NCBI GenBank assembly: GCA_949373145.1
Contig: CASICI010000020.1
Span: 36,813-100,812, forward strand
Direction of reading: 5' to 3'
Source of the DNA: an uncultured Phycisphaerales bacterium
GTDB taxonomy: Bacteria; Planctomycetota; Phycisphaerae; Phycisphaerales; SM1A02
DNA length: 64,000 nucleotides
Both the position numbers and the translations under genes were made by a program. Shown in pieces: positions 8,401 to 17,785 of this stretch. How positions within the stretch are numbered: position 1 is the stretch's first letter; the number at the start of each line of letters is the position of its first letter. Under the pieces are notes generated by a model, which saw only the letters and a program-made list of their open reading frames with translations, had not been told where the DNA came from and did not search any database.

Positions 8401-9757
8401 CGCGACGAAGAAGCACGAGACTGCAGAGCAGACCGAGCACACCGAGCAGACAGGACCAGCCGGCTGCCGCGCGAATTCCGAATGCCTCACCGGCGGCATC
8501 GTCCGGATAGAGATCGATCACCATCGCCATGACCACGAACGCGGTGTTGCCGCACATCACCATGATGGTGAGAATCGAACCACTGGCCAGCCCCGACTTC
8601 TCCCTAGGCAAGGAGCGGATCGCACCAGCCTGGGGCAGCGCCCATCCCCAGGAACACCCGAACCCGGCCAGAAAGAGGCCGACCGCGAGAAAGATGGGAT
8701 CATCGACGAAGAAAAGCAGGCCGACACCGATCGACTGCAGAAGAAGGGCGCAGCGCAACAACGACACGACTCCGATCCGTCGCTCGAGCACCGGGGCGAT
8801 GAAACTCGCGGTCGCGACGCTTCCACTCATGAAGAGGAAGAACAGTCCGGCTGAAAGCACGGTGAATCCGAGCACCTTCTGCAACTGAAGAGTGGCGATG
8901 AGCACCAGGGAACACCAGACGCTGTTTGCAAGCAGACCCACCGTGGCGAAACCGAGAAAGTCACGATTGGCGAAAAGCCTGACGTCGACCACCGGGAAGG
9001 CGATCAGACTTTCGACGATGGCGAACACCACGAGCAGAACGATGCCTCCACCGGTGAGTGACACCCAGGCCCAGGTCTCCCAGTGCGGGATGCGATCGAT
9101 TCCAACCGAGACCGCGGCCAAGGCGACGGTCAAAAGGATGATGCCGACCACATCCAGACGCCCCCCCGCCTCGGGATCCTTCGACTCGGACGCGAAGAAG
9201 CTGACCATCACGAATGCGAGGGCGCAGATCGGGATGTTGGCGAAGAAGATCCAACGCCAGTTCAGGTATTCGGTGAGGACACCGCCCAGTACCGGACCGA
9301 GCGCCTGACCCAGGGTCGCCACTCCGGTGAGAAGCGCGATGTCACGGGCGAGATTCCGTCGCGCACTCGCATGACTGACCACCGCGGTGGCGAGGGGCAT
9401 CAGGAGCCCTCCCCCCAGACCGAGAGCGATGCGGGCGATGACGACCTCGGTCGCGGTCTGCCCGAAACCGGTCCAGACCGAGACCGCGGCGAAGATCACG
9501 ATTCCGAGCAGGAGGAGTTTCTTCCGGCCGTACCGATCACCCAGAACACCGGCGACGCAGAGGGTGCTCGCGAACGCCAGGATGTAGCCGGTGATCACCC
9601 ACTGGAGATCGATCGCACGGACCCCGAGATCCTTTGCCATCGGCGGCAACGCGATCGCGATCGCGAAGTAATCGGCGCACACGATGAATTGCGCCAGACC
9701 CGCGGCGAGAAGCAGGAAAAAGTTTCCCGTTTTCGTGTCGTGTGATCCGTCCGACAT
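8384..9757 (-). CDS. MFS transporter, DHA2 (EmrB/QacA-like) drug-efflux type
   Basis: Proton-driven inner-membrane exporter, about 457 residues with roughly 14 hydrophobic segments. The N-half has the A-like motif GDRYGRKKLLLLG after TM2 and the C-type antiporter motif TLGQALGPVLGGVLTEYLNWRW in TM5, split here only for reading, which mark efflux antiporters of the DHA2 group. ATG 9757 is preferred over GTG 9760. Monocistronic, ends overlapping the small membrane gene on the other strand. Substrate unknown. Confidence 0.88.
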   Translation of the reverse strand: MSDGSHDTKTGNFFLLLAAGLAQFIVCADYFAIAIALPPMAKDLGVRAIDLQWVITGYILAFASTLCVAGVLGDRYGRKKLLLLGIVIFAAVSVWTGFGQTATEVVIARIALGLGGGLLMPLATAVVSHASARRNLARDIALLTGVATLGQALGPVLGGVLTEYLNWRWIFFANIPICALAFVMVSFFASESKDPEAGGRLDVVGIILLTVALAAVSVGIDRIPHWETWAWVSLTGGGIVLLVVFAIVESLIAFPVVDVRLFANRDFLGFATVGLLANSVWCSLVLIATLQLQKVLGFTVLSAGLFFLFMSGSVATASFIAPVLERRIGVVSLLRCALLLQSIGVGLLFFVDDPIFLAVGLFLAGFGCSWGWALPQAGAIRSLPREKSGLASGSILTIMVMCGNTAFVVMAMVIDLYPDDAAGEAFGIRAAAGWSCLLGVLGLLCSLVLLRRATRVG

Positions 9758-9832
9758 CACGTACGTTTCCGATTCGGTTGAAACTCAGGACTTCAATCAC
9801 GTCTTCGATGGGTGAATGCTACAGTCATGCGC

Positions 9833-10828
9833 ATGAAACGTCGTTCCGCATGCCTGTTGACAACGACCCTGCTGTTCATCGGCTGCCTGAGCTGTGCGGA
9901 TGACGAGAGAGCCGCTCGCTCCTCCCCGAAGGAACCACCGTTCATCAAGGTTGAAGGACCACCGACCTACCACGTCCTCGAGGGATACGATCCGAAATGG
10001 CAGGCCTACATTCTCGAGGGCATCGAGATGGCGCGTGCGTACTGGGGAAGCTACGGACCCACGCATGTCTGGATCGGCGGACGCGAGGACACGCAACCGA
10101 TCGATGCGGCTTCGAAGGAGGCGTTCATCACGGAATACTGCCGATGGCGGACCGCGGGGACGGAACGCACTCTCGAGGAGTGCCGCCCCTACGTGACCGA
10201 ACGTTTCATCGACGTCGTCGAAAGCGATCAACCGGAGGCGTACCTCTCCTGGGTCGACGAAAAACCGCAGGCGGAAGCGGAACTGGTGTTTCTCAACGTG
10301 CACGAGTGGTACCACGAAGAGGACCGGATTCCGGATCCCGTGCTTCGTGGGATTCACGAATACACCCATGTCTTTCAGATGGGATTCGGCACCATGCCCA
10401 CCTGGATGATGGAAGGCGGTGCGGTGTTCGCGGAATCCTGGTTGATCCATCTCCAGGGCAGGCGACCTCTGGCGTTCAATCTCTCGCGAATCATGCCGCG
10501 AGCGAAAAGCATCAGAGACACCGGACTGACCATCGCCGACATGGAGGACATCGACTCCGCTTCGGAGGACGTCGCGAAATACCACATGCAGCTCGCCTAC
10601 GACTCGGGTGCATGGGCGGTCGCCTACCTGATTCATCGCTCACCGGATCGAAGCGTCGCTCGATACCGGGATGTCTTCCATCCGATGGTGACGGAGCTCG
10701 GCTGGGAAGAAGCGCTTTCCCGCTACCTCGACATCGAGGACAAGCAGGTGTTCTATGCCGAATTCGAACGCTTCATGGACCTGCCACGTGCCGAGCAAGT
10801 GAAGATCCTCGACGAACTGAAACCCTGA
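9833..10828 (+). CDS. lipoprotein with gluzincin-type metallopeptidase motif
   Basis: Secreted putative zinc peptidase. The N-terminus is a lipoprotein-like signal (CLLTTTLLFIGCLSC) with Cys after IG. Near residue 185 the motif GIHEYTHVFQMGF gives HExxH, and about 20 residues on WMMEGGAVFAESW supplies the third ligand Glu, as in peptidase-MA/gluzincin families. About 331 residues. The start could be ATG 9827 or 9833. A TACAGT hexamer ends seven bases before 9833, suggesting a leaderless message, and no Shine-Dalgarno is seen. It is followed 15 bp later by a SASA-type esterase, so they may form a secreted hydrolase operon. Substrate unknown. Confidence 0.65.
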   Translation: MKRRSACLLTTTLLFIGCLSCADDERAARSSPKEPPFIKVEGPPTYHVLEGYDPKWQAYILEGIEMARAYWGSYGPTHVWIGGREDTQPIDAASKEAFITEYCRWRTAGTERTLEECRPYVTERFIDVVESDQPEAYLSWVDEKPQAEAELVFLNVHEWYHEEDRIPDPVLRGIHEYTHVFQMGFGTMPTWMMEGGAVFAESWLIHLQGRRPLAFNLSRIMPRAKSIRDTGLTIADMEDIDSASEDVAKYHMQLAYDSGAWAVAYLIHRSPDRSVARYRDVFHPMVTELGWEEALSRYLDIEDKQVFYAEFERFMDLPRAEQVKILDELKP

Positions 10829-10843
10829 GAACGGGACGAACAC

Positions 10844-11788
10844 ATGACCACTCTGATTCTGAGCCTCCTCTTTCTGGCAGCACCCATCAGCGCACAGGAG
10901 AAAGACGCGATGGCCGCACCGACCATCAAGGTCTTCCTGCTTGCAGGACAATCGAACATGGAGGGTCATGCGGTAGCCGACCTCGACCATGCCGAGCACT
11001 ACAACGGCGGCCGGGGCACTCTGCATGCGGTGCTTGAGGATGAAACGGTCGCGAAGACATACGGCCATTGGCTCGACCGCGAAGGTGACTGGTCGATCCG
11101 GGACGACGTCTACGTCAGCTACCGACCGGAGCGTGGCCCGATGAAGGTCGGACCCCTTTCTATCGGGTATGCCGTCCATCAAGGTGAGCATCACTTCGGA
11201 CCGGAACTGGAGTTCGGACGCGTCATGGGCGACCACTTCGAGGAACCGGTTCTGTTGGTGAAGACCTGCTGGGGCGGAAAGAGTCTGATGGAGGACTTCA
11301 GACCGCCCCGCTCGGGTGGCGAAGTGGGGCCGTTCTATCTGAAGATGATCGAGGAATACCGCGAGGCGATCGCCGAGCTTGGGACGAGGTTTCCCGAACT
11401 CAAGGGCATGAAGACCGAGCTTGCCGGGTTCGTCTGGTTTCAAGGATGGAACGACATGTACGTGGACGGTGCGCTTGATGCCTACGCCGAGAATCTGTCG
11501 AATCTCGTGAAGGACGTGCGAGAGGAATTGAATGCACCGGCACTTCCCTTCGTCGTCGGGCAGACCGGCAATGCCGACAACCAAGCGCTCTGGGAAGGAC
11601 AGAAGGCCGCGACACTGCGTCCGGAATTCAAGGGTCAGGCGATGTACGTCCCCACCAGATCATTCCTTCGCGACCCCGAGCAGTCTCCGAACCAGGGACA
11701 TGCGCACCATTGGTTCGGAAACGCGGAAAGCTACCTGCGGGTTGGAGATGGTCTGGGACAGGCCATGGTGAAGCTTCAGACTCGATGA
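10844..11788 (+). CDS. secreted SASA-family (sialate O-acetylesterase-like) carbohydrate esterase
   Basis: SGNH-type hydrolase that removes acetyl groups from sugars. It has a signal peptide (LILSLLFLAAPISA), the Ser block VFLLAGQSNMEGHA, the KTCWGGKSL oxyanion block, FVWFQGWNDMY and a C-terminal HHWFGNAESY catalytic His region. 314 residues, normal for the family. Starts 15 bp after the metallopeptidase-like lipoprotein gene, likely the same transcript. Planctomycetes use many such enzymes on algal polysaccharides; the actual substrate is not visible. Confidence 0.85.
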   Translation: MTTLILSLLFLAAPISAQEKDAMAAPTIKVFLLAGQSNMEGHAVADLDHAEHYNGGRGTLHAVLEDETVAKTYGHWLDREGDWSIRDDVYVSYRPERGPMKVGPLSIGYAVHQGEHHFGPELEFGRVMGDHFEEPVLLVKTCWGGKSLMEDFRPPRSGGEVGPFYLKMIEEYREAIAELGTRFPELKGMKTELAGFVWFQGWNDMYVDGALDAYAENLSNLVKDVREELNAPALPFVVGQTGNADNQALWEGQKAATLRPEFKGQAMYVPTRSFLRDPEQSPNQGHAHHWFGNAESYLRVGDGLGQAMVKLQTR

Positions 11789-11818
11789 CGATGAGCGGGT
11801 CCTGAAACGAGCTTCGTA

Positions 11819-12913
11819 TCATCCCTCGGCACACTGGCCCCAGAAGCCGAGGATCTGTGCGAGATCCGGGCCGGAGATGACGCCATCGCCATTGAGGTCC
11901 GCGCCGCTGCCGGGAGGCACGGCGGGCTGGCCCCACTTCGAGAGCACTCTGGAAAGATCCGCGCCGCCCACGACGCCGTCGTCATCAAGATCGGCTTCGC
12001 ACTCGGGTGCGATCTCGCAGTCTTCAAGAAAGAAGGGGATGAATTGCTCCTCGGTCCCATTCATGCCGTGTCCGGCCGGGCCACGAAGATGAACGACACG
12101 GCCATCGAGGTAGGCGTACTTGAAGACGCCCTCACCGATGGGTTCACCGGGACTGGTCAGCTGCGGCCCGTCATACCCCTGGGTCCGTGCGATCAAGAAT
12201 GTCGCCAGTGGAGCGCTTATGAAGGTGGCACCCACACCGGATTCTCCTCCGTCGTACGGAATCACGCCGTCGTTGAAATTACAGATGCTGAGGTATCGAC
12301 GACCCGCGATCGGCACCTTGGGAGTGTCGTAACCGCAATAGGATGCGCCGGGCGACGTGGTTCCTGCAGGGCGATGAAACGTACCGTCGTGGTACTGCCC
12401 TTCGGTGAGTTGCGACACCACCGCGCACACCGCATCGAGGCCGGGAGTGTCGTTTTCGATGAACACTCGATTTGCCAGCGCGGATCCGTTTGAGAATCCC
12501 AGGATGCGGATGCGGTCGGGATCGACGTTGCTGAAACCTTGCAACCGAGTGATGAGCTCACCGACCATCTCGACATCGGGGGCATCACTCTGCTCGGCAC
12601 AGATGTTCCAACTGGACTGGTACCCCGACGGTGCGACCAGCGCATGACAGGGCAGAAGCCCGCTGAATTGAGGGATGGTCCCCTGGCCGTTGCCGCCATT
12701 GCCATGAAGAAGGATGCAGACCGGATGCCCTCCATCCGGAGCTGGTCCATCAGGCACACTGATCGACATCGGATAGGTCCAGCCACCAGGCTCCTGGGAC
12801 CAGGCCTTCGTGATCTCGATCTGGGTGCCGTTGGTCAACGATTGAGCCTGCACAGGCTGCTGCATGCACGGAACAAGAATGAAGAGAAGTGCCAGTAGTG
12901 CGGTTCGCTGCAT
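11819..12913 (-). CDS. secreted esterase (PHB-depolymerase/feruloyl-esterase-like) with C-terminal dockerin-like repeats
   Basis: Alpha/beta hydrolase of the LpqC/PHB-depolymerase type. Signal peptide after ATG 12913; oxyanion region VCILLHGNGGNGQ; nucleophile elbow LGFSNGSALANRVF; late His in RGPAGHGMNGTEE. The C-terminal 55 residues hold two Ca-binding repeats, DLDDDGVVGGADLSRVLSKW and DLNGDGVISGPDLAQILGFW, about 30 residues apart, each followed by GQ. This dockerin-like tail is common in Phycisphaerales secreted proteins and may anchor them to the surface or to partners. No Shine-Dalgarno is seen, only a T tract before the ATG. Divergent from the membrane protein at 13130. Confidence 0.78.
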   Translation of the reverse strand: MQRTALLALLFILVPCMQQPVQAQSLTNGTQIEITKAWSQEPGGWTYPMSISVPDGPAPDGGHPVCILLHGNGGNGQGTIPQFSGLLPCHALVAPSGYQSSWNICAEQSDAPDVEMVGELITRLQGFSNVDPDRIRILGFSNGSALANRVFIENDTPGLDAVCAVVSQLTEGQYHDGTFHRPAGTTSPGASYCGYDTPKVPIAGRRYLSICNFNDGVIPYDGGESGVGATFISAPLATFLIARTQGYDGPQLTSPGEPIGEGVFKYAYLDGRVVHLRGPAGHGMNGTEEQFIPFFLEDCEIAPECEADLDDDGVVGGADLSRVLSKWGQPAVPPGSGADLNGDGVISGPDLAQILGFWGQCAEG

Positions 12914-13129
12914 AAAAAAAGAGTAAATGATGCCCCCGGAGAATCGAATGAAAGATATGAAATTCACGACTTTCAAACGAATCATCATCCGACCCCGGTT
13001 GAGCACGAGATCAGTGGAAGGATTTAAACAGGCGATCAAGATCGGTGCTGACTCCCGTTCACGGCACAAATCGTCGTGCGGATGACCGATAAGAGAAGCC
13101 TCCCGGGTAGAAATCCCTACCATGCGCCA

Positions 13130-13942
13130 ATGATCTCATTTCTCATCATCATCGGATGGATGGTCGCAGCGCTGCTTGCCGGCGCGGGCTTTCTTCACCT
13201 TGTTCCAAAGCTGGGCGGCGCGGGGCGTCGACTCACGGCGTGGCTTGCGATCGCCCCGGGCCTGGACCTGGTGGTGACCTACTTCACCGCAGCCCCACTG
13301 ATCGTCGGACCGATCCTCGCGGGATGGATCGGACTCGCCGCGGCGATCTGCAGTCAGGTGCTGGCGGTGATGATCTGGACCTTTCTGCACGGACTCGCCC
13401 ATCCAGCGGCCAGAAAGGGCCCGCGAATCATCAAGGTTCTCAATCGACTGGTCGGTTCCTGGCGCAACTTCGCCGCAGTCTGGGTGACCGCCGCAGTGGT
13501 GCCGATCTTCTGGTTGATCAGAGTCGCGGAGCTACTGGTGTGGCCTTGTCTCGTCCATCTCATTCGTTTCCCACGCTACAACCACGGCGAATGGGTTCGC
13601 GTCTCCCGACACAAGTTCGACAACCTCGTCGGTCATGATCTGATCTGGTGCCTGTACTGCGACTGGATGACCGGAGTCTGGTCGCTGGCTTCCGAGATGC
13701 TTCGCAACGTCGAGAGCTTCTGGTGCCCGATCCGCTTCGATCTCGACAAGAAATGTGACAACTGCAAGCATGATTTCCCTGATGTCTTCAACGGCTGGGT
13801 CGATTCCGACTCGGACATGTCGGAAGTCACCAAGGTCCTCGAAGAGCAGTACGGCGAGGCCGCGGTCAACAGCTGGTACGGTCATTCAGCCAGACTCACG
13901 GTCGAAGGAAAGACCGTGAAAGACCGCTCAAACGAGGCCTGA
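13130..13942 (+). CDS. multi-pass membrane protein with CxxC pairs, unknown
   Basis: About 270 residues. The first 100 hold three hydrophobic helices (ISFLIIIGWMVAALLAGAGF onward), then a further helix AVWVTAAVVPIFWLI, followed by a soluble C-terminal part with WCLYCDW and KKCDNCKHDF, two CxxC pairs that could bind a metal or form disulfides. ATG 13130 is preceded by TACCAT and six bases, with no Shine-Dalgarno, consistent with a leaderless message. A longer frame to 13076 exists but adds non-hydrophobic sequence. The metallopeptidase-like gene follows after 5 bp. I do not recognise the family. Confidence 0.6.
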   Translation: MISFLIIIGWMVAALLAGAGFLHLVPKLGGAGRRLTAWLAIAPGLDLVVTYFTAAPLIVGPILAGWIGLAAAICSQVLAVMIWTFLHGLAHPAARKGPRIIKVLNRLVGSWRNFAAVWVTAAVVPIFWLIRVAELLVWPCLVHLIRFPRYNHGEWVRVSRHKFDNLVGHDLIWCLYCDWMTGVWSLASEMLRNVESFWCPIRFDLDKKCDNCKHDFPDVFNGWVDSDSDMSEVTKVLEEQYGEAAVNSWYGHSARLTVEGKTVKDRSNEA

Positions 13943-13947
13943 TCGAC

Positions 13948-14763
13948 ATGATCATCGCGCTTGCCATTCCATGTCTCACCATCGCTTCATTCTGCCTGCA
14001 GACCCCCCCCTGTTGCAACATGCCCGGCGAGGCGCAACAGGAATCATCCGAACCCATCGAACCACCGAGGCCGACGGGTGACTACGACGTGCGGGTGATG
14101 CGAGGCTGGACGGTGAGAATCAATCCCGATGTCGCCGAAGATGACCCGGAACTGCTCGAAGCGACGCTCGAGCAACTGGACCATCAGCTGTATGGCATCA
14201 CCAGAGTGATCCCCGAAAAGGCGCTCTCCAGACTTCAGGCCATCGAGATCTGGGTCGAGTTGGACATGCACAAGACCGCATGCATGTGCTACCACGTCTC
14301 GCGCGAGTGGCTGGTTCCAAACGGATACAACGCGGACAAGGAAGGAGCTGTCGAGATCGGAAATGCTCGCGCGTTTCTCGAGTGGACGAAGGGACAGCCC
14401 TGGATGGTGCTCCACGAACTCGCGCACGGGTACCACGACAAGGTGTTCGGTTATGACAATGAAACGATCATCGAAGGGTGGACCCGGATGAAGGATGCCG
14501 GCACCTATGAACGTGTCGGACACATCTCGGGGACGCCCAGACGCCATTACGCCTTGACCAATCAGATGGAGTGGTTCGCAGAGACCACCGAGGCCTACTT
14601 CGGAACGAACGACTTCCATCCCTACGTTCGCAGTGAACTGATGTGGGTCGATCCGAAAGGCTTTCGACTCATGGAGAGGCTCTGGAGCGACCCCCGAGAG
14701 GACACCCACTCTTCAGGCAGACAGCCTTCCGCGTCAGGACGTGACGGAGGCCAGGGGCCCTGA
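13948..14763 (+). CDS. secreted HExxH metallopeptidase-like protein
   Basis: 271 residues with a hydrophobic start (IIALAIPCLTIASFCL). The central motif WMVLHELAHGYHDKVF is a zinc-binding HExxH, and downstream QMEWFAETTEAYFG gives the candidate third ligand Glu, so the layout is gluzincin-like (seen also in anthrax lethal-factor-type folds). An N-terminal CC pair and CMCYH are extra cysteines. It begins 5 bp after the CxxC membrane protein and is likely co-transcribed with it. Similar secreted proteins are common and uncharacterised in Planctomycetes. Confidence 0.65.
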   Translation: MIIALAIPCLTIASFCLQTPPCCNMPGEAQQESSEPIEPPRPTGDYDVRVMRGWTVRINPDVAEDDPELLEATLEQLDHQLYGITRVIPEKALSRLQAIEIWVELDMHKTACMCYHVSREWLVPNGYNADKEGAVEIGNARAFLEWTKGQPWMVLHELAHGYHDKVFGYDNETIIEGWTRMKDAGTYERVGHISGTPRRHYALTNQMEWFAETTEAYFGTNDFHPYVRSELMWVDPKGFRLMERLWSDPREDTHSSGRQPSASGRDGGQGP

Positions 14764-14775
14764 GCCGCGCTCCCT

Positions 14776-14804
14776 TTGCAATTGAGACTCGTTCTCAATA
14801 TAAT
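14776..14804 (+). promoter_or_regulatory. sigma70-like promoter with embedded Fur-type box
   Basis: TTGCAA at 14776-14781, 17 bases, then TATAAT at 14799-14804. The spacer is filled by a 19-bp palindrome, ATTGAGA-N5-TCTCAAT (14781-14799). The same arrangement recurs at 19845-19873, flanking the iron-transport operon. A repressor bound here would block RNA polymerase. Iron control by a Fur-family protein is an inference from the operon content. Confidence 0.72.
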
Positions 14805-14841
14805 GGCACTTCCCCCCCACACGGTGCCATGAAGGGAACTT

Positions 14842-15144
14842 ATGAGCCAACAACTGACCCAGGATGCCGACCTGATCTACCAATGCATCGGCGGCGAAAG
14901 CGAAAACACCCCCGCGAAGTTCGAGCACGGGGTGCCTTCCTTTGCACAGGTGATTCTCAACGACAAGGTCGCGAAGATGCCACCAAAACGCTTTACCGAA
15001 GCCGTCCATTTTCTGGTGAGAATGGAAATGGTCCATCTGATTCAGACTGGATCATGCGGATGCGGATCACCACGATACGACGTGGTCCCGATCGATGAGA
15101 CGCCACCTCCCCCGTTCACGTGCACCGACGAACAGGAAGCCTGA
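14842..15144 (+). CDS. small conserved-looking protein, probably iron-regulated
   Basis: 100 residues, no signal peptide or membrane segment. The body is helical and polar; near residue 73 it has GSCGCGSPRYD, and another Cys lies near the C-terminus (FTCTDE), so it could bind a metal. ATG 14842 follows AAGGGA. The promoter 40 bp upstream carries the same palindrome as the efeO-like operon, which is the main clue to its role. I recognise no family. Confidence 0.6.
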   Translation: MSQQLTQDADLIYQCIGGESENTPAKFEHGVPSFAQVILNDKVAKMPPKRFTEAVHFLVRMEMVHLIQTGSCGCGSPRYDVVPIDETPPPPFTCTDEQEA

Positions 15145-15158
15145 TCGGCTGACGCCGT

Positions 15159-16175
15159 TCAGTCCGAGTCGAAGAAAGTGACGGGACCGGTGATCGAGAT
15201 TCGAATCTCATCACCGGGTTCAGGCAGATTGTCTTTGAACTGTCGCATGGAGAGCCGCGCACCGTCCGCAAGGACGAGACTCGTCAGCGCATCATGGCCG
15301 AAGTAGGAAGCGTCCGTGACACGAACCGTGATCTCGCCCGAAGACGATTGCTGAAGATGCTCCGAACGCACGAAGAGTCGGCAGCATCCATCCTTGATGC
15401 CGGGGGCGGCGATTCGTCCCAGAGCACATTCGGCGAACTCACCGTGAACCGTGCACGCGACCACGTTGCCGTCACCGAGAAGTCCTGCGACCTCAAGCGT
15501 GGAAGGGTGTTGGTAGACCTCGCGAGGCAGACCGGCCTGGACCATGCGACCTGAAGACATGACCATCAGGTGATCGGCGCTGCCAAGCGCTTCTTCACGA
15601 TCGTGCGTCACCATGATGACGGTGGCACCGGCCTGTTTCAGGATGTCGACCATTTCGGCTCGTACCCTCGAACGAAGACTGGCATCCAGATTGGCGAAAG
15701 GCTCGTCAAGAAGAAGCAGGTCCGGGGCGGGCGCGAGCGCTCGGGCCACCGCCACCCGCTGCTGCTCCCCACCGGAAAGCTGATGAGGGAGACGGCCCTG
15801 CAGCTCGGTGAGTCTCACCAACTCCAGCATCTCCGACAGACGATGCTTCTTTTCGGGACGAGTGCGGATCCCGAATTCGATGTTCTGCGCGACGGTCAGA
15901 TGAGGAAACAGAGCCAGGTCCTGAAAGACCAGGCCGACTTTTCGGTCCTCCGCGGGCACGTAGTTTCTTCCGGGACGGGAGACATCGCGACCATCAAGAA
16001 GGATGCACCCCGAATCGGGCGTGTCCAGCCCGGCGATGATCCGAAGAAGCGTGCTCTTTCCACAGCCGCTGGGACCGAACAGCACGCCGAACCCACCCTT
16101 GGAGATCTGAAACGAGACATCAGTCAGCACGGCATGCTGATCGAAGGACTTGTTGATCTTTTGGAGTTCGAGCAT
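15159..16175 (-). CDS. ferric-iron ABC transporter ATP-binding protein (FbpC-like)
   Basis: ATPase subunit that powers uptake of iron(III) across the inner membrane. Walker A GPSGCGKST, Q-loop VFQDLALFPH, signature QLSGGEQQRVAVARAL, Walker B LLLLDEPFANLD and H-loop VTHDREEAL are all present. The C-terminal 100 residues form the TOBE-like regulatory domain. 338 residues, usual for FbpC. It begins one base after the permease gene ends. Last gene of the efeO-like/fbpA/fbpB/fbpC order. A sulfate or spermidine importer is unlikely given the FbpA partner. Confidence 0.9.
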   Translation of the reverse strand: MLELQKINKSFDQHAVLTDVSFQISKGGFGVLFGPSGCGKSTLLRIIAGLDTPDSGCILLDGRDVSRPGRNYVPAEDRKVGLVFQDLALFPHLTVAQNIEFGIRTRPEKKHRLSEMLELVRLTELQGRLPHQLSGGEQQRVAVARALAPAPDLLLLDEPFANLDASLRSRVRAEMVDILKQAGATVIMVTHDREEALGSADHLMVMSSGRMVQAGLPREVYQHPSTLEVAGLLGDGNVVACTVHGEFAECALGRIAAPGIKDGCCRLFVRSEHLQQSSSGEITVRVTDASYFGHDALTSLVLADGARLSMRQFKDNLPEPGDEIRISITGPVTFFDSD

Positions 16176-17708
16176 CTAGGCACTTTCAAGCAGGTCTTCA
16201 CGCCAGACGAGCACGCCGACGAAGACCGCGGAGATGAAGATCAGAGCAAGCGCGGGAATCGCCGCTTCAGCGTACATCGCTTCATCGGTGTACTGCCAGA
16301 CACGCGTTGCCAGAGTGTGGGTCCCGGCGGGTGAGAGCAACAGCGTACAGGGTAGCTCCTTGGCGGTGCTGATGAAGACGAGCAGGAACCCACTGATGAC
16401 TCCGGGAAGAAGGAACGGAAGTGTCACCGTCCTGAAACGCAGCCAGCGGCCGGCACCAAGTGTTCGCGCGGCGTCATCGAAGGACCGCGATGCGCGTTCG
16501 AAGCCGGTGCGGATCGGTCCGCTGGCGAGGGCGAGAAACAGAACGCAGTACCCGAGAACGACGACGAACCAGGTCTGATACAACGCGGGAATCAACTTCA
16601 GCGCGAGAAAGACCAGCGAAAGACCCACCACGATTCCGGGAAGTCCGAAACCGACGTGGGTGACGCGTTCGATCAGCGTGGCGAGAGGCGATGCGTGTCT
16701 CGATGAAAGCAGGCCGATCGGCAGAGCCAGCAGAATGACGGCGAGACCTGCCACGAAGGAAAGGACCAGAGAATTCAACAACGGTCCCGTGAACAATGCA
16801 GACAGATCGACGGAAAGACTCGTCCGGCCCCACCACGAAATCAGACTCCACACCGGAAGCACCAGACCGAGCGAGACCACGCAGAGCACGAGACACAACG
16901 CAGCCCAGCGCCATGCGCCCAGCGTCCATTCGAAAGGACGGTATCCACGTGTTCTTCGAGCCACGGCGTGCGAACGCCTGAATCGACCGCTCAGAACCAG
17001 AACAGCTCCGATCAGCAGCGCCAGCGCGAGGCTGGAAAGCGCCGCGCCGGTTCGGTCGAAGGCGGATTCGTATTGGATGTAGATCACTCTGGTGAAGGTA
17101 TTGGTGCGCAGCATTGACACCGCACCGAACTCTCCGAGTGAATAAAGCGCGACCACCACCGCACCGCCCACGATCGATGGACGCAGCTGCGGGAGGACTC
17201 CGGATCGGAAGGAACCGATGGTCGTGCATCCCAGTATCTTGGCGGCATCGAAGGCTGAACGGTCAATGCCACGAAGCCCTGCCCGAATTGACAGATAGGC
17301 CAGTGGATAGACGAACAACGTCAGCACGAACGCGGACGCCCAGAACCCACTGAACCACCCCGGAGCGAGACCGAGCTCGGCACAGAACGAACCCAACGGC
17401 CCGCGGGGACTGAACACTCCGATGAAGACCGCCGCACCCACGTAGCAGGGAACCGCAAGCGGGCACACCACAAGCATGGTGCACAGACGTCGAAATGGAA
17501 GATCACGAGCCAGGGTCACCCAGGCGAGAGCCAGTGAGATGATGAGCGAGCCGATGACCACGACGCATGCCAGACCGATGCTGCGACCCGCATAGCCAAG
17601 GGTCTGCATGCTGAAGAAGAAGGAACCCAGTCGTTCCGTCCCACTGCCCTGGAACGCTCGAACCACGAGGTAGACCAGAGGCGAAAGAATGAGAAGACCG
17701 ATCACCAT
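16176..17708 (-). CDS. ferric-iron ABC transporter permease, fused double domain (FbpB-like)
   Basis: Inner-membrane channel made of two permease halves in one chain (510 residues, about 12 helices), the FbpB arrangement. EAA-type loops that contact the ATPase appear as DAAKILGCTTIGSF in the first half and DDAARTLGAGRWLRF in the second. ATG 17708 begins inside the first hydrophobic helix. The frame stays open upstream through an Arg-rich stretch and VVVC, but no ATG, GTG or TTG is available there, so the true N-terminus is uncertain. Directly abuts the ATPase gene and follows fbpA by 77 bp. Confidence 0.87.
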   Translation of the reverse strand: MVIGLLILSPLVYLVVRAFQGSGTERLGSFFFSMQTLGYAGRSIGLACVVVIGSLIISLALAWVTLARDLPFRRLCTMLVVCPLAVPCYVGAAVFIGVFSPRGPLGSFCAELGLAPGWFSGFWASAFVLTLFVYPLAYLSIRAGLRGIDRSAFDAAKILGCTTIGSFRSGVLPQLRPSIVGGAVVVALYSLGEFGAVSMLRTNTFTRVIYIQYESAFDRTGAALSSLALALLIGAVLVLSGRFRRSHAVARRTRGYRPFEWTLGAWRWAALCLVLCVVSLGLVLPVWSLISWWGRTSLSVDLSALFTGPLLNSLVLSFVAGLAVILLALPIGLLSSRHASPLATLIERVTHVGFGLPGIVVGLSLVFLALKLIPALYQTWFVVVLGYCVLFLALASGPIRTGFERASRSFDDAARTLGAGRWLRFRTVTLPFLLPGVISGFLLVFISTAKELPCTLLLSPAGTHTLATRVWQYTDEAMYAEAAIPALALIFISAVFVGVLVWREDLLESA

Positions 17709-17785
17709 GCAGACAACGACAAGCGGAGTGGGCGCATGCGCCCGCCTCCGCCTCCGTGAAACATCAGTGATGTCGGGGATCGCGG

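Noticed and set aside
8423..8455. Short GAGCA/CCGAGCA repeats near the end of the MFS gene
   Set aside because: They encode a normal Leu/Val/Gly membrane helix of the transporter and are explained by codon use.
13106..13122. Hairpin GGTAG-N6-CTACC before the 13130 gene
   Set aside because: Only a 5-bp stem, and the right arm coincides with the TACCAT promoter-like hexamer, so it is probably chance.
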